IMG/VR virus record: IMGVR_UViG_3300044628_000292
Span: 1-35,749 of that record
Source of the DNA: a virus
Direction: 5' to 3' (one strand)
DNA length: 35,749 nucleotides
Shown: positions 16,777 to 23,381 of the stretch, piece after piece
Position numbering within the stretch: the first letter of the stretch is position 1
Layout of the letters: every line of letters begins with the position of its first letter
The notes under the pieces: generated by a model
What the model saw: only the letters and a program-made list of their open reading frames with translations
Told to the model about the DNA's origin: nothing
Databases searched by the model: none
Made by a program: the position numbers and the translations under genes

Positions 16777-17504
16777 CACTCACTACCCATCAAGCCGCCT
16801 TCAAACAGGTACGTTCCCATGTGACCCATTTGGCACCAAGGCGCTGCATAAATCTTGCCGCCAATCTTACGCCACTGGTGACAGAAGAAGTAATCCTCTG
16901 ACAACAAGCGTTTGCTCTTTGGATCAATGGGATCAAGGAAGAAAGCGTAGATTTCCTGCCCTGCCAAGTGTGTCATGTCGCTAACGTAAGTGTCTGTGTG
17001 AGGCTTCAATTGCTCAAACACATCACGCTTGACCAGCATGAAGCCTGTGCCAAGGGCTGATACCTCACACGGCTGATCTACTGGCACGGTAATAGAAGAT
17101 TCGCCTTCCAGAAGATTGACTACAAAGCTGCCTGTGTGGTTGTGCAAGTTGTCTTTGCCATCCAACACAGCTTGTTTAACCATATCCCAATTGATTTCCT
17201 TCTTTGGATAGATTCCACCTATGACATCAACATCGGCTTCAAGCATTTTGACTGCATCTTCTGCCCGAAACTTGATGTCAGCGTCAATCCAAAGTAGGTA
17301 ATCAGCATCACCTTGCAGGAATTGGTGCGCCATATTGCAACGTGCGCGGGTAATCAGGCTTTCATTGAACATGAAGGAACAAGAAGTTTTGTAACCTTTG
17401 CTACCTAGCACGCCAATCAAGTTAATCAACGACTGAACAAATACACCTGTGCATTGCCCACCATACATGGGCGTTGCAATAAAGATATGTTTCTGCTTTT
17501 CCAT
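16776..17504 (-). CDS. GT-A fold glycosyltransferase
   Basis: 242 residues, GGAG before ATG. IFIATPMYGGQ at the N-terminus and DYLLWIDADIKF with an Asp74-Ala-Asp76 DxD-type motif are the marks of a GT-A glycosyltransferase that binds a nucleotide sugar through a metal. The phrase LLSEDYFFCHQWRKIGGKIY near the end fits the acceptor-side region in such proteins. It is the last gene of the leftward unit. Targets could be host surface glycans, phage DNA or a virion protein; nothing here decides. Confidence 0.78.
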   Translation of the reverse strand: MEKQKHIFIATPMYGGQCTGVFVQSLINLIGVLGSKGYKTSCSFMFNESLITRARCNMAHQFLQGDADYLLWIDADIKFRAEDAVKMLEADVDVIGGIYPKKEINWDMVKQAVLDGKDNLHNHTGSFVVNLLEGESSITVPVDQPCEVSALGTGFMLVKRDVFEQLKPHTDTYVSDMTHLAGQEIYAFFLDPIDPKSKRLLSEDYFFCHQWRKIGGKIYAAPWCQMGHMGTYLFEGGLMGSE

Positions 17505-17521
17505 GTGATCTCCGTAAGGGT

Positions 17522-17549
17522 GGGGCGTGCCACAGTGACGCTGCGCCCC
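17522..17549. other. GC-rich inverted repeat in gene gap
   Basis: GGGGCG (17522-17527) pairs with CGCCCC (17544-17549), with an inner CAC/GTG pair. It lies in the gap between the nuclease and glycosyltransferase genes. No T-run follows on either strand, so it may be an RNA hairpin or protein site and not a full terminator. Confidence 0.4.
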
Positions 17550-17558
17550 GCAACGCTC

Positions 17559-17918
17559 CTAACTACCTTCAGGCGAAGGTTCATCCTGTGGCTGATGGGG
17601 GGTTAATTCGTTACCTAACAGAGTCAGCAAGTCGGAAAGTCGGAGCATGGCTAAAGACTTATTGCCATCCTCGCGCATGATCACAAGGGGTATTTGACCT
17701 ATCTCGCAAGCCTTCTCTGCTTGCTCCATAAAATCATACACTGCAATCTTGCGTCTGCGTTTGCATTCAATGAGATATTTGCCAAGGATTAAGTCACCTT
17801 CATCGGACACCTGATACTGCTTCAGGTTCCGACGAATGCGTATGCCTAGCTGATCAAATATTGCATTGGCGACTTCACGTTCATAGCTTGCGCCACGCTG
17901 CCTGTTAAGTTTGCTCAT
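17559..17918 (-). CDS. PDDEXK nuclease, Holliday-junction-resolvase-like
   Basis: 119 residues from the ATG at 17918. The motif order RGASYEREV (Glu13), DEGDLIL (Asp42) and LIECKRRRK (Glu51-x-Lys53) is the PDDEXK core as in archaeal Hjc-type resolvases and phage relatives. These cut branched DNA made in recombination or before packaging. An upstream in-frame extension (to 18098) is unlikely to be coding because it overlaps the cysteine-rich peptide gene. It fits the recombination set in the same leftward operon. Confidence 0.75.
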   Translation of the reverse strand: MSKLNRQRGASYEREVANAIFDQLGIRIRRNLKQYQVSDEGDLILGKYLIECKRRRKIAVYDFMEQAEKACEIGQIPLVIMREDGNKSLAMLRLSDLLTLLGNELTPHQPQDEPSPEGS

Positions 17919-18000
17919 GGTGGGGGTGGGGTACTCGCTGCGTCTGTGTGCGCTCCACCGGGTAGTCCCAGCAGCACAGCATCCGCTTTCCCCCAAAAAG

Positions 18001-18147
18001 TTAGTAGCAATTTGTGTTGCAGCTATTGCCGTAGCAGCAGGTTGTACAAGTAACACACCTACCTTGATCGCAGTAGGTATTGTAAGTGCAGGTTGCATAA
18101 ACCAGTGGTGCGGTAATCGCTAACCATAACGCAAATAGGTATCTCAT
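18001..18147 (-). CDS. Secreted cysteine-rich small peptide
   Basis: 48 codons plus stop, ATG at 18147 with GGAGG 5 bases upstream. Residues 1-18 (MRYLFALWLAITAPLVYA) look like a Sec signal peptide with a VYA cleavage site. The remaining 30 residues hold eight cysteines (positions 20, 26, 31, 34, 37, 38, 43 and 47), including CTTCCYGNSC. A periplasmic disulfide-bonded or metal-binding microprotein is likely; a lipoprotein is less so, as the lipobox is poor. It lies between the SSB-like and nuclease genes. No family recognised. Confidence 0.68.
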   Translation of the reverse strand: MRYLFALWLAITAPLVYATCTYNTYCDQGRCVTCTTCCYGNSCNTNCY

Positions 18148-18157
18148 GTAACCTCCA

Positions 18158-18439
18158 TTAGAAAGGAATATCGCCATCATCTTTCCGCTTACTAGGGAAA
18201 GGGTTTACATTGCCGGGGCCGGTACTTTCAGGCGGCACCCAAGTATCTTCTTTGATCGAAATTAGCGCACCCCCTTTCGTGTCCTTAGTCCATGCTGCCA
18301 GCTTGATTGTGTCACCCGGAGCGTAGTGTTCAGATACCTTGAGTTCACCACGCCAGTCAGGGCTACTAGGCGACTTCTTGTTACGGTTGCTCAGTAGTAC
18401 CCCTGTACCCATCTTGCGTTCAATGTCTGGTCGATCCAT
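18158..18439 (-). CDS. SSB-like small protein with acidic tip
   Basis: 93 residues, GGAG before ATG. The last residues DDGDIPF match the acidic C-terminal tip of bacterial SSB (DDDIPF), which binds replication and repair proteins. The body (GTGVLLSNRNKK, WRGELKVSEHY, DTIKLAAWTKDTKGGALISI) has short strands compatible with a reduced OB fold, but the size is well below SSB (about 178 aa). It overlaps the wHTH gene and lies close to the annealing protein and exonuclease genes, so ssDNA binding or recruitment during phage recombination is the likely job. Confidence 0.62.
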   Translation of the reverse strand: MDRPDIERKMGTGVLLSNRNKKSPSSPDWRGELKVSEHYAPGDTIKLAAWTKDTKGGALISIKEDTWVPPESTGPGNVNPFPSKRKDDGDIPF

Positions 18440-18683
18440 GTTGCTTCTCCTTAACTAATGAATAACGTGCTATCTCTTTCCTGCCAACACGCACCGTTTG
18501 CGTCACGATGGTGTGTCCATCTTTCCTAAGTTCTTCAATGCGTGCCGCCAGCCGTAGCACGCCGTACAGTCTTAGGCTATCAAGGGCTGTAATGCCATCG
18601 CCTTGCTGCAAATGATCTAGGATCATGGCTGATTGCCCCTTGCCGCTGGCTGGCTTCAACCCTTTTTTATTTGCTGATCGCAA
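18420..18683 (-). CDS. Winged helix-turn-helix protein
   Basis: 87 residues if started at TTG 18683, where AGGAGG sits only one base upstream. ATG 18626, with AGGGG 9 bases upstream, would give 68 residues. The core AMILDHLQQGDGITALDSLR, LYGVLRLAARIEELRKDGH, then IVTQTVRVGRKEIARY is a short winged-helix fold common in phages. It overlaps both neighbours, so it belongs to the recombination operon. Its regulatory target is unknown. Confidence 0.7.
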   Translation of the reverse strand: MRSANKKGLKPASGKGQSAMILDHLQQGDGITALDSLRLYGVLRLAARIEELRKDGHTIVTQTVRVGRKEIARYSLVKEKQHGSTRH

Positions 18684-19501
18684 TCCTCCTTCGCCCTTTT
18701 CACGCCCTTAGTCCATACCTCAAATAGCACTGGCTTCTCAGCTTCAATCATGCCAAGCACAAAGTCATTAGCGCCTTCCAGTGCTGTGATCTTTGCCAGC
18801 TTCTCGGCAGCGTTTAGCTTCCCGCTTGCCATGATGCTTGTGACCATATCCAAGTAGCCGTTGACAAACTCATCATCGTTGGCATGGTAGGCATAGGCTT
18901 CGCTCTTTCCCGGCACCATAAAAGCAACGCCTGTGGTTTGCTTTGGTGGTGGTGCAGGTACTTCGATGGGTGCAACTGCTTGGGGTACGATCAGAGGCTC
19001 TTTACGCGCTTCCGGGATGGTTTCAACTTCAGTCTCATCAAGCATTCCGAGTCCACAATGTGCAAGAACCGACCTGCGTATTGCTTTCGTAGTCGCCTTA
19101 AGGATGGCATTAGCCAATCTCTCGCCGACAAGGGTTGAAACATCCACTGCGCCTTGATTTTCTGAAACTCTACCGTCAGCGCCCGTGCATCGGACGGAGA
19201 CAATGTAAATTCCATCCACACGTTCCCGATGCGTAATCTGAGTGGAAAGTTTGTGGAGCGCACAAAGTTGTTGAGTAGCTCCTGCGTTCGCGTAGAGGAT
19301 TTGTTTACCATTGAGTGTGAGTAGGTCAAAGGGTTTAGCGGCTGGATCAAGACCAACTTGGCGGCAGCGGTACAAGTAATACTCTTTCTTCTGATCCTCG
19401 TTCAGTCCAGACAAGTCACCACGCAACACAATGGATGATTGGATAGCAGGGTCAAGTACGGCAATTGCCGACTCCCCTGCCATGTTGACTACGTTACTCA
19501 T
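18656..19501 (-). CDS. Probable single-strand annealing recombinase
   Basis: 281 residues, GAGAGGATTAACC before ATG. The segment LNEDQKKEYYLYRCRQVGLD (about 33-52), then LTLNGKQILYANAGATQQL and KATTKAIRRSVLAHCGLGML, recalls a phage group found beside YqaJ exonucleases and thought to act like RecT/Rad52-type annealing proteins. Assignment is by this pattern and by the exonuclease three genes upstream. A Pro-rich linker (about 170-195) separates a helical C-terminal domain. It would pair ssDNA ends during recombination-driven replication. Confidence 0.62.
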   Translation of the reverse strand: MSNVVNMAGESAIAVLDPAIQSSIVLRGDLSGLNEDQKKEYYLYRCRQVGLDPAAKPFDLLTLNGKQILYANAGATQQLCALHKLSTQITHRERVDGIYIVSVRCTGADGRVSENQGAVDVSTLVGERLANAILKATTKAIRRSVLAHCGLGMLDETEVETIPEARKEPLIVPQAVAPIEVPAPPPKQTTGVAFMVPGKSEAYAYHANDDEFVNGYLDMVTSIMASGKLNAAEKLAKITALEGANDFVLGMIEAEKPVLFEVWTKGVKRAKEDCDQQIKKG

Positions 19502-19688
19502 GGTTAATCCTCTCTTCCATCATGGCATCTGCCATCTCATATGCCCTTCTGACAAACTCAGAAACGGGTGCGTGTATGTCAGAAGCTAACAATCCCTGCA
19601 TTGCTTTAGCTGCAAAGTAATCGCGCAAGTCCATGCCATCACTTCCTGCGCCTGTGTATGGAAATGCTTTGAAATTATCTTCACTCAT
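19494..19688 (-). CDS. Small conserved-type phage protein
   Basis: 64 residues, ATG after GGAAGGAAATC. It contains DGMDLRDYFAAKAMQGLLAS, a motif I recall from many short phage proteins of unknown role, and a C-terminal helix. It overlaps the annealing protein gene start and the previous gene end by 8 bp each. Confidence 0.65.
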   Translation of the reverse strand: MSEDNFKAFPYTGAGSDGMDLRDYFAAKAMQGLLASDIHAPVSEFVRRAYEMADAMMEERINHE

Positions 19689-19947
19689 GATTTCCTTCCT
19701 CCATATCTAATTTGGCTCTTGCATAACCAGCAGTAAAACAAGCCTTGATCAACAATCCGTAGAACGAATTTGGATGAATATCGCCTTCATCCCACCATAG
19801 GTATCTGCACCATACTTTGCAGCCTTCTATGTGCATACGATCATAGTTCTTGTACTTCATAAAATGGTTATGGATCGTAGGCCATATATTTCTTGAATGA
19901 CCGTAGTGCCATGATGAATCTAAGTCATCATATTTTTTCTTCCGCAT
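19681..19947 (-). CDS. Hypothetical protein, aromatic-rich
   Basis: 88 residues, GAGGCGGCT before ATG. It is rich in Tyr, Trp and His (SSWHYGHSRNIWPTIHNHF) with a C-terminal helix. It sits 7 bases after the exonuclease gene. No family recognised. Confidence 0.5.
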   Translation of the reverse strand: MRKKKYDDLDSSWHYGHSRNIWPTIHNHFMKYKNYDRMHIEGCKVWCRYLWWDEGDIHPNSFYGLLIKACFTAGYARAKLDMEEGNHE

Positions 19948-19954
19948 AGCCGCC

Positions 19955-20848
19955 TCACTTCAAAAGGAAACGGCGGGAACCGGGTTGTTCAACGACAAAT
20001 TTGTCATACATCTCTGGCATGGCATTGCGGAACAAGTCTTTAGAAAAAGACTTAGTCGATTTGCTGGCCTTCCAAGTAGCTAGGATTCGCCCGTCATAGG
20101 TTGCCAGTTGGCTGGCTTCCATCATGTAGCCTTGCACTTTGGCAGCTAGGCCATCTTCCTGCGCTTCTAATACTTTGCGCTGTTCTTTGACGATCTTCAG
20201 CATCTCGCAAATGTTTTCCAATTCCTGATTGGCTAACAGGCTGTTGCCATTGTCTTCCTTGTACACAATCTTGGCAGCATCACCCATCGTTTCAGGGTCA
20301 AAGTTCCTAGCCTTGATGCGCCCCCAAAACTGTGCCATCTCTCTGGCGTGTAAATCCCACTGCTCCTCTGAGAAATGCTGTGGATAGTGGCAGATTTCCT
20401 GACCGCCAAAGCACACCACTAAGACTACGTTAGGGATGCGGTGGACTAAGGATTCATGCAAGCATTGAACACGGTAGCCTGTGTCAACATCAGTTGTACC
20501 ATCGTCGCCATACTTCTTCCGCTGGTGGATACCTAGATTCTTGACCTCATAGAGTGTCTGCCCATCCTCTGAAATGTAATCAAAGTGTGAGGCAAGAAAG
20601 GTATGTTGCGGATGATAGAGAGCGTAGTCAGCATCTTTGAAATTGATGCGTTGTCTGCGTGCAAACTCGCGCATGATGGGTTCCTGCATTACCAAACCCA
20701 TTTGCACAGCTTCTACGTTGGATAAGTCATCTAACGGTTTAACGCCAATCTTCTCAGCGTAAACCTCACCGCTTCTACCTTCAACGAAACGGCGTGCATC
20801 GTTAGACCACAATGCGTTATTGCGCACTTCGGGTGAAAAGTCACTCAT
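19955..20848 (-). CDS. YqaJ-type exonuclease
   Basis: 297 residues. The PDDEXK-type core is visible as GLVMQEPIMREFARR (Glu56), ASHFDYI (Asp90), LYEVKN (Glu101-x-Lys103) and the Gln128 motif GYRVQCLHES, in the order of lambda-exonuclease/YqaJ family nucleases. The C-terminal third is a long helix. It should process dsDNA ends to expose single strands, working with the annealing protein encoded downstream. Start follows GGGGCTAAAC, the leader used repeatedly in this genome. Confidence 0.85.
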   Translation of the reverse strand: MSDFSPEVRNNALWSNDARRFVEGRSGEVYAEKIGVKPLDDLSNVEAVQMGLVMQEPIMREFARRQRINFKDADYALYHPQHTFLASHFDYISEDGQTLYEVKNLGIHQRKKYGDDGTTDVDTGYRVQCLHESLVHRIPNVVLVVCFGGQEICHYPQHFSEEQWDLHAREMAQFWGRIKARNFDPETMGDAAKIVYKEDNGNSLLANQELENICEMLKIVKEQRKVLEAQEDGLAAKVQGYMMEASQLATYDGRILATWKASKSTKSFSKDLFRNAMPEMYDKFVVEQPGSRRFLLK

Positions 20849-20860
20849 GTTTAGCCCCAG

Positions 20861-20977
20861 TTAGTTTTCGTCCTGATCCCACAATAAGACTGATAGCAAC
20901 AGGACAATAATTGCTGCCAGTCCACCGGCACCCACTAATGCAGCACCGATAAAAGTTATTACTTGAAAGGTGTTCAA
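20861..20977 (-). CDS. Small single-span membrane protein
   Basis: 38 residues from TTG 20977, with GAGGTG 4 bases upstream. One hydrophobic stretch (VITFIGAALVGAGGLAAIIV, continuing LLLSVLLW) is followed by an acidic end DQDEN. It fits exactly in the gap between two genes of the leftward operon. No family known; the TTG start lowers certainty. Confidence 0.45.
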   Translation of the reverse strand: MNTFQVITFIGAALVGAGGLAAIIVLLLSVLLWDQDEN

Positions 20978-21174
20978 GGCGCACCTCTTTCGCGGATAGC
21001 AAAGGCACAGTAAGCAGCATCACGCGCATCACACACTTTGGCACATTCCTCTCGCTCTGAGGCTGCAATTAGGTTGGCAAAGCGTTCGAGCTTATCTGCC
21101 CATACTGACCCGTAATGCTGATCGTCAAGACAGTCTGTTTCCCGCGCCATCCTCATGATGTCATCTCTCGTCAT
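20974..21174 (-). CDS. Small phage protein, helical
   Basis: 66 residues from ATG 21174. The pattern MTRDDIMRMARETD, LERFANLIAASEREECAKVC, AIRERG is one I recall from many short phage proteins of unknown role. An upstream extension has poor coding features. It overlaps neighbours at both ends by 4 bp. Confidence 0.65.
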   Translation of the reverse strand: MTRDDIMRMARETDCLDDQHYGSVWADKLERFANLIAASEREECAKVCDARDAAYCAFAIRERGAP

Positions 21175-21368
21175 AGTTTCCTCTGGCAAGTGAAGGCCTG
21201 AATGTCCACCCTGAAGGCCGCAGCAAACCTGCAATCAGCGGCTATGCGGCTCTCAGTTTGAACAGCGCCAATGTAGTAGCTAATGATGAGTAGGACGATG
21301 GTAAACACCGACCTAGCCCACCACCGATGAATAGCCTCTACGCCTTGTTTTAGCACCTTGGCGATCAT
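21171..21368 (-). CDS. Small membrane protein
   Basis: 65 residues from ATG 21368. One membrane span (about 20-38, SVFTIVLLIISYYIGAV) divides a basic N-terminal helix from a C-terminal part with two cysteines. The ribosome site is weak. It overlaps the gene downstream by 4 bp. Function unknown. Confidence 0.5.
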   Translation of the reverse strand: MIAKVLKQGVEAIHRWWARSVFTIVLLIISYYIGAVQTESRIAADCRFAAAFRVDIQAFTCQRKL

Positions 21369-21375
21369 GTCACGC

Positions 21376-21651
21376 TCAGAAGGGGCTATCACGCATGGCC
21401 TCCTCGAACTCTTGCCTAGCTTTCTCTCTGGCAATCTGAGTATCTTCAACTAAGACAAACCATTGCGCATTAGGCCCACAGTCAATGTCACGCTTGGACT
21501 GCCGTTGAGCATAGCAATACGGGAACTCTTCCTTGCCAGTAACAAGGCTTCGTTCAGTGGTAACAGGATTGATGCAGCGGTCTTTCTGACCGTGTTCATT
21601 GCCAAAGAAGAAGCAATCAACACAGAGTTTGATGTCTTTAATGTAAGTCAT
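21376..21651 (-). CDS. Cysteine-rich small phage protein
   Basis: 91 residues, GGGGCTTATCC before ATG. Cysteines at about 10, 13, 26, 46 and 58 (CVDC, RCINP, YCYAQRQ, DCGPNAQWF) suggest a small metal site. Similar Cys-spaced proteins ending CGxxAxWF occur widely in phages with no known role. Ends with an acidic helix. Confidence 0.65.
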   Translation of the reverse strand: MTYIKDIKLCVDCFFFGNEHGQKDRCINPVTTERSLVTGKEEFPYCYAQRQSKRDIDCGPNAQWFVLVEDTQIAREKARQEFEEAMRDSPF

Positions 21652-21680
21652 GGATAAGCCCCAGATGGATGGATAACGGA

Positions 21681-21866
21681 TTAGGCGTCGAGTTCTACCA
21701 ATTGGAAACGGCGTTCACGAAGGCGAAGAACAGAAGCGGACAGGTGATGAACAGACGCTTTAGCACGGTCTAAAGCAGCTTGAGCAGCAGCTTCCTGCTT
21801 GCGAATACGGTCTATAAGGTCTGTGTCTTGACGAGGATCGAATTGATCCTGATAGGTGTAAATCAT
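21681..21866 (-). CDS. Small coiled-coil protein, first gene downstream of early promoter
   Basis: 61 residues from ATG 21866 with GGAGG 5 bases upstream. Beginning MIYTYQDQFDPRQDTDLIDR, the rest is a charged Ala-rich helix likely to be a coiled coil. It is the first gene after the promoter at 21915-21943. Unknown function. Confidence 0.58.
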   Translation of the reverse strand: MIYTYQDQFDPRQDTDLIDRIRKQEAAAQAALDRAKASVHHLSASVLRLRERRFQLVELDA

Positions 21867-21914
21867 TGGAACCTCCCTGATTAGGAAACGGATAATGTGC
21901 ATCAGCACACGCGC

Positions 21915-21943
21915 ACAATAGTTCACAGAATACACAAAGTCAA
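21915..21943 (-). promoter_or_regulatory. Sigma-70-type early promoter (leftward)
   Basis: On the minus strand TTGACT (21943-21938) is separated by exactly 17 bases from TATTGT (21920-21915). It reads towards the gene at 21866 and so into the recombination operon. An inverted repeat TGTGC-ATCA-GCACA (21896-21909) lies just downstream and may be an operator. Confidence 0.65.
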
Positions 21944-21981
21944 CAACTATTTTGAGAGATAGAGTGAAAGGCATTCTGCCC

Positions 21982-22002
21982 TGTGGATAAGTCTGTGGAT
22001 AA
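21982..22002. promoter_or_regulatory. Two DnaA boxes
   Basis: TGTGGATAA occurs at 21982-21990 and 21994-22002, each the exact complement of the consensus TTATCCACA, spaced 12 bp start to start and in the same orientation. They sit next to the iteron array. Confidence 0.75.
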
Positions 22003-22047
22003 GTAGTCTGTTTCTTTTTGGCAAGTGGAACACCTATATAAATATAT

Positions 22048-22270
22048 CTATACGTTTACTATAGTCTAAGTAAACGTATAGCTATACGTTTCCTATATAT
22101 ATACGGTTACTATAGCTATACGGTAACTATAGCTATAGGGTAAACCGTCATATGGGTATATGAGGGTCTATCGTTCTAACATCTATCTCTCAAAACTTAT
22201 AGGTATAGTCGTTTACTAAGACTATACGTTTACTTTCCTATACGGTTTCTAAATCTATACGGTTCCTATA
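22048..22270. repeat. Iteron-like array, CTATACG(G/T)TT(A/C)CTATA
   Basis: Copies begin at 22048, 22082, 22100, 22116, 22222, 22238 and 22255 on the plus strand, and one lies inverted at 22069-22081. The first and inverted copies form a perfect 13-bp inverted repeat (22048-22060 with 22069-22081). Steps of 16-17 bp recur. The variants differ mainly at G/T and A/C positions. Initiator binding or regulator binding are both possible. Confidence 0.8.
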
Positions 22271-22467
22271 CATATAGGTAGGCGCGTGTCAATTTGGAAA
22301 GATGATTTCCGATTTTTTTGGCAGATTCAAATGTCAAAGGAATGAACCTGCATTTGTTGCCAAACAAGCTAGGGTTGAGTTTTGCATAGGGGTTTTTGAA
22401 AAGCGGATTGACTGGCAAGTGTAGGAATGCCCCTAAAACGCATTAAAACGCGCTACAAGGCTAGGAA

Positions 22468-22495
22468 ATAAAAAAGCCGGTACTGAGTACCGGCT
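22468..22495 (-). terminator. Rho-independent terminator for leftward transcripts
   Basis: AGCCGGTAC (22475-22483) pairs with GTACCGGCT (22487-22495) around a 3-base loop. On the minus strand a T-run follows. It would stop transcripts from 24438 before they enter the origin region. Confidence 0.85.
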
Positions 22496-22518
22496 AAGGG
22501 GAAAACGTCTTAAAACGC

Positions 22519-22683
22519 TTATTTCAAGCGATACCCATAGCCAATAGGTTTCGCTGATTCTTTTTCGCCAAGTAGGTTTCGCTTGTAGACCGGCACGATC
22601 TCATGTCTTGCTTTGCAAGCAAGGGTAAACGGTTGACTATTCAGCGCATCAATTGCTTGTGTTTTGGTTTTGTAAACATTCAT
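22519..22683 (-). CDS. Small hypothetical protein
   Basis: 54 residues from ATG 22683, AAGGGG 6 bases upstream. Basic and mixed (MNVYKTKTQAIDALNSQ, then KPIGYGYRLK). It is the last gene before the terminator at 22468-22495. Unknown function. Confidence 0.58.
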   Translation of the reverse strand: MNVYKTKTQAIDALNSQPFTLACKARHEIVPVYKRNLLGEKESAKPIGYGYRLK

Positions 22684-22693
22684 TGTGATCCCC

Positions 22694-22777
22694 TTAGAAT
22701 GACAGTAAAACGAAAAGAAAAGCCCACATAACAGCAAGGCCTAGTAAACCGCCGAGAATCTCAAGAATGATTTGCAT
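22694..22777 (-). CDS. Very small membrane peptide
   Basis: 27 residues from ATG 22777 with GAGGA about 9 bases before it. The product is nearly all one membrane span (ILEILGGLLGLAVMWAFLFV). It lies tightly between two genes and its start overlaps the gene upstream. Too short for certainty. Confidence 0.42.
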   Translation of the reverse strand: MQIILEILGGLLGLAVMWAFLFVLLSF

Positions 22778-23015
22778 AGTCAGTTTCCTCGCTGATAACT
22801 TGTTCAATGGTGCCAATGTCACTGCGGATTAAATTGTTTACTGCATTGGCAACTGCAGCGTAAAAAGCCGCTTGGCATTGCAATTGAGCAGAGTTCCCCT
22901 GATTCATAGCGGCTTGAATCCAAGCCTTATTAGCCGCTTGGATATTGTCAATATCTGATAACTGCAGCCTTGCCAGATAAGCATTGAGAATTCGCGCATG
23001 GTCTATTTTGATCAT
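22761..23015 (-). CDS. Small helical hypothetical protein
   Basis: 84 residues from ATG 23015, preceded by AAGGGGCAAATC. It is alpha-helical and Ala/Gln/Asn-rich (NIQAANKAWIQAAMNQGNSA, then AAFYAAVANAVNNLI). No family recognised. Part of the first leftward group with the ArdC-like gene. Confidence 0.58.
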   Translation of the reverse strand: MIKIDHARILNAYLARLQLSDIDNIQAANKAWIQAAMNQGNSAQLQCQAAFYAAVANAVNNLIRSDIGTIEQVISEETDYANHS

Positions 23016-23025
23016 GATTTGCCCC

Positions 23026-23307
23026 TTAATCAGCGTATGCGTCCAGCGTCCAGCCAGCCGGTAACTTGTCATTGTGGAAATACAATCGTACGTCATAAAC
23101 TTCAGCGTAAACATTGCACACGTCGCAAGTTTTGAAGTCGGTGCCAGTGGGTAGAACGTAGAATGTAGCTTCTGGCAAGTGTTGCCATTGATCAATCCAC
23201 TGGTCTAGCTGGATAACTTCGTGATCATCTAAGCCGGAGTAGTCATCATTGATCAAAGCCGGTAGGAAATGCCCCGCTATTGCGAAATCATAGTAGTCAT
23301 TCGTCAT
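23026..23307 (-). CDS. Hypothetical acidic protein
   Basis: 93 residues, AAGGGGCAATT before ATG. It contains HFLPALINDDYSGLDDHEV followed by TDFKTCDVCNVYAEVYDVRL, a pattern I recall from short proteins on phages and plasmids (DUF6926-like, uncertain). The cysteine pair CDVC may bind metal. No known function. Confidence 0.6.
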   Translation of the reverse strand: MTNDYYDFAIAGHFLPALINDDYSGLDDHEVIQLDQWIDQWQHLPEATFYVLPTGTDFKTCDVCNVYAEVYDVRLYFHNDKLPAGWTLDAYAD

Positions 23308-23349
23308 AATTGCCCCTTGGTAGGTTAGGAAACGGCGTAAAGCACGCCC

Positions 23350-23372
23350 AAAAGCCCCGTATAGGGGCTTTT
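23350..23372. terminator. Hairpin terminator after ArdC-like gene
   Basis: AAAAGCCCC (23350-23358) and GGGGCTTTT (23364-23372) pair around GTATA. The stem itself begins with A and ends with T on both strands, so it can act in either direction. It lies 10 bases after the ArdC-like stop and may only reduce transcription of the genes downstream. Confidence 0.7.
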
Positions 23373-23381
23373 AGTCATGCT

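Larger units (their letters stand above)
21867..22467. other. Non-coding candidate replication origin region
   Basis: About 600 bp without a plausible gene. It holds an early promoter, two DnaA boxes, then some 220 bp of AT-rich repeats with a shared CTATACG core, then a less structured stretch (22280-22467). DnaA boxes beside iterons and AT-rich DNA are the usual parts of a theta-type origin. The evidence is sequence pattern only. Confidence 0.6.

Noticed and set aside
17919-18098. Upstream extension of the nuclease gene
   Set aside because: It overlaps the cysteine-rich peptide gene and an internal ATG at 17918 starts exactly at the conserved fold.
17911-18123. 70-residue plus-strand frame with hydrophobic segment
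   Set aside because: Opposite strand to the whole operon, and explained as the mirror of the better supported cysteine-rich peptide.
22048-22270. CRISPR array
   Set aside because: Repeats are short, partly inverted and nearly contiguous, without uniform spacers, and no cas gene is present.
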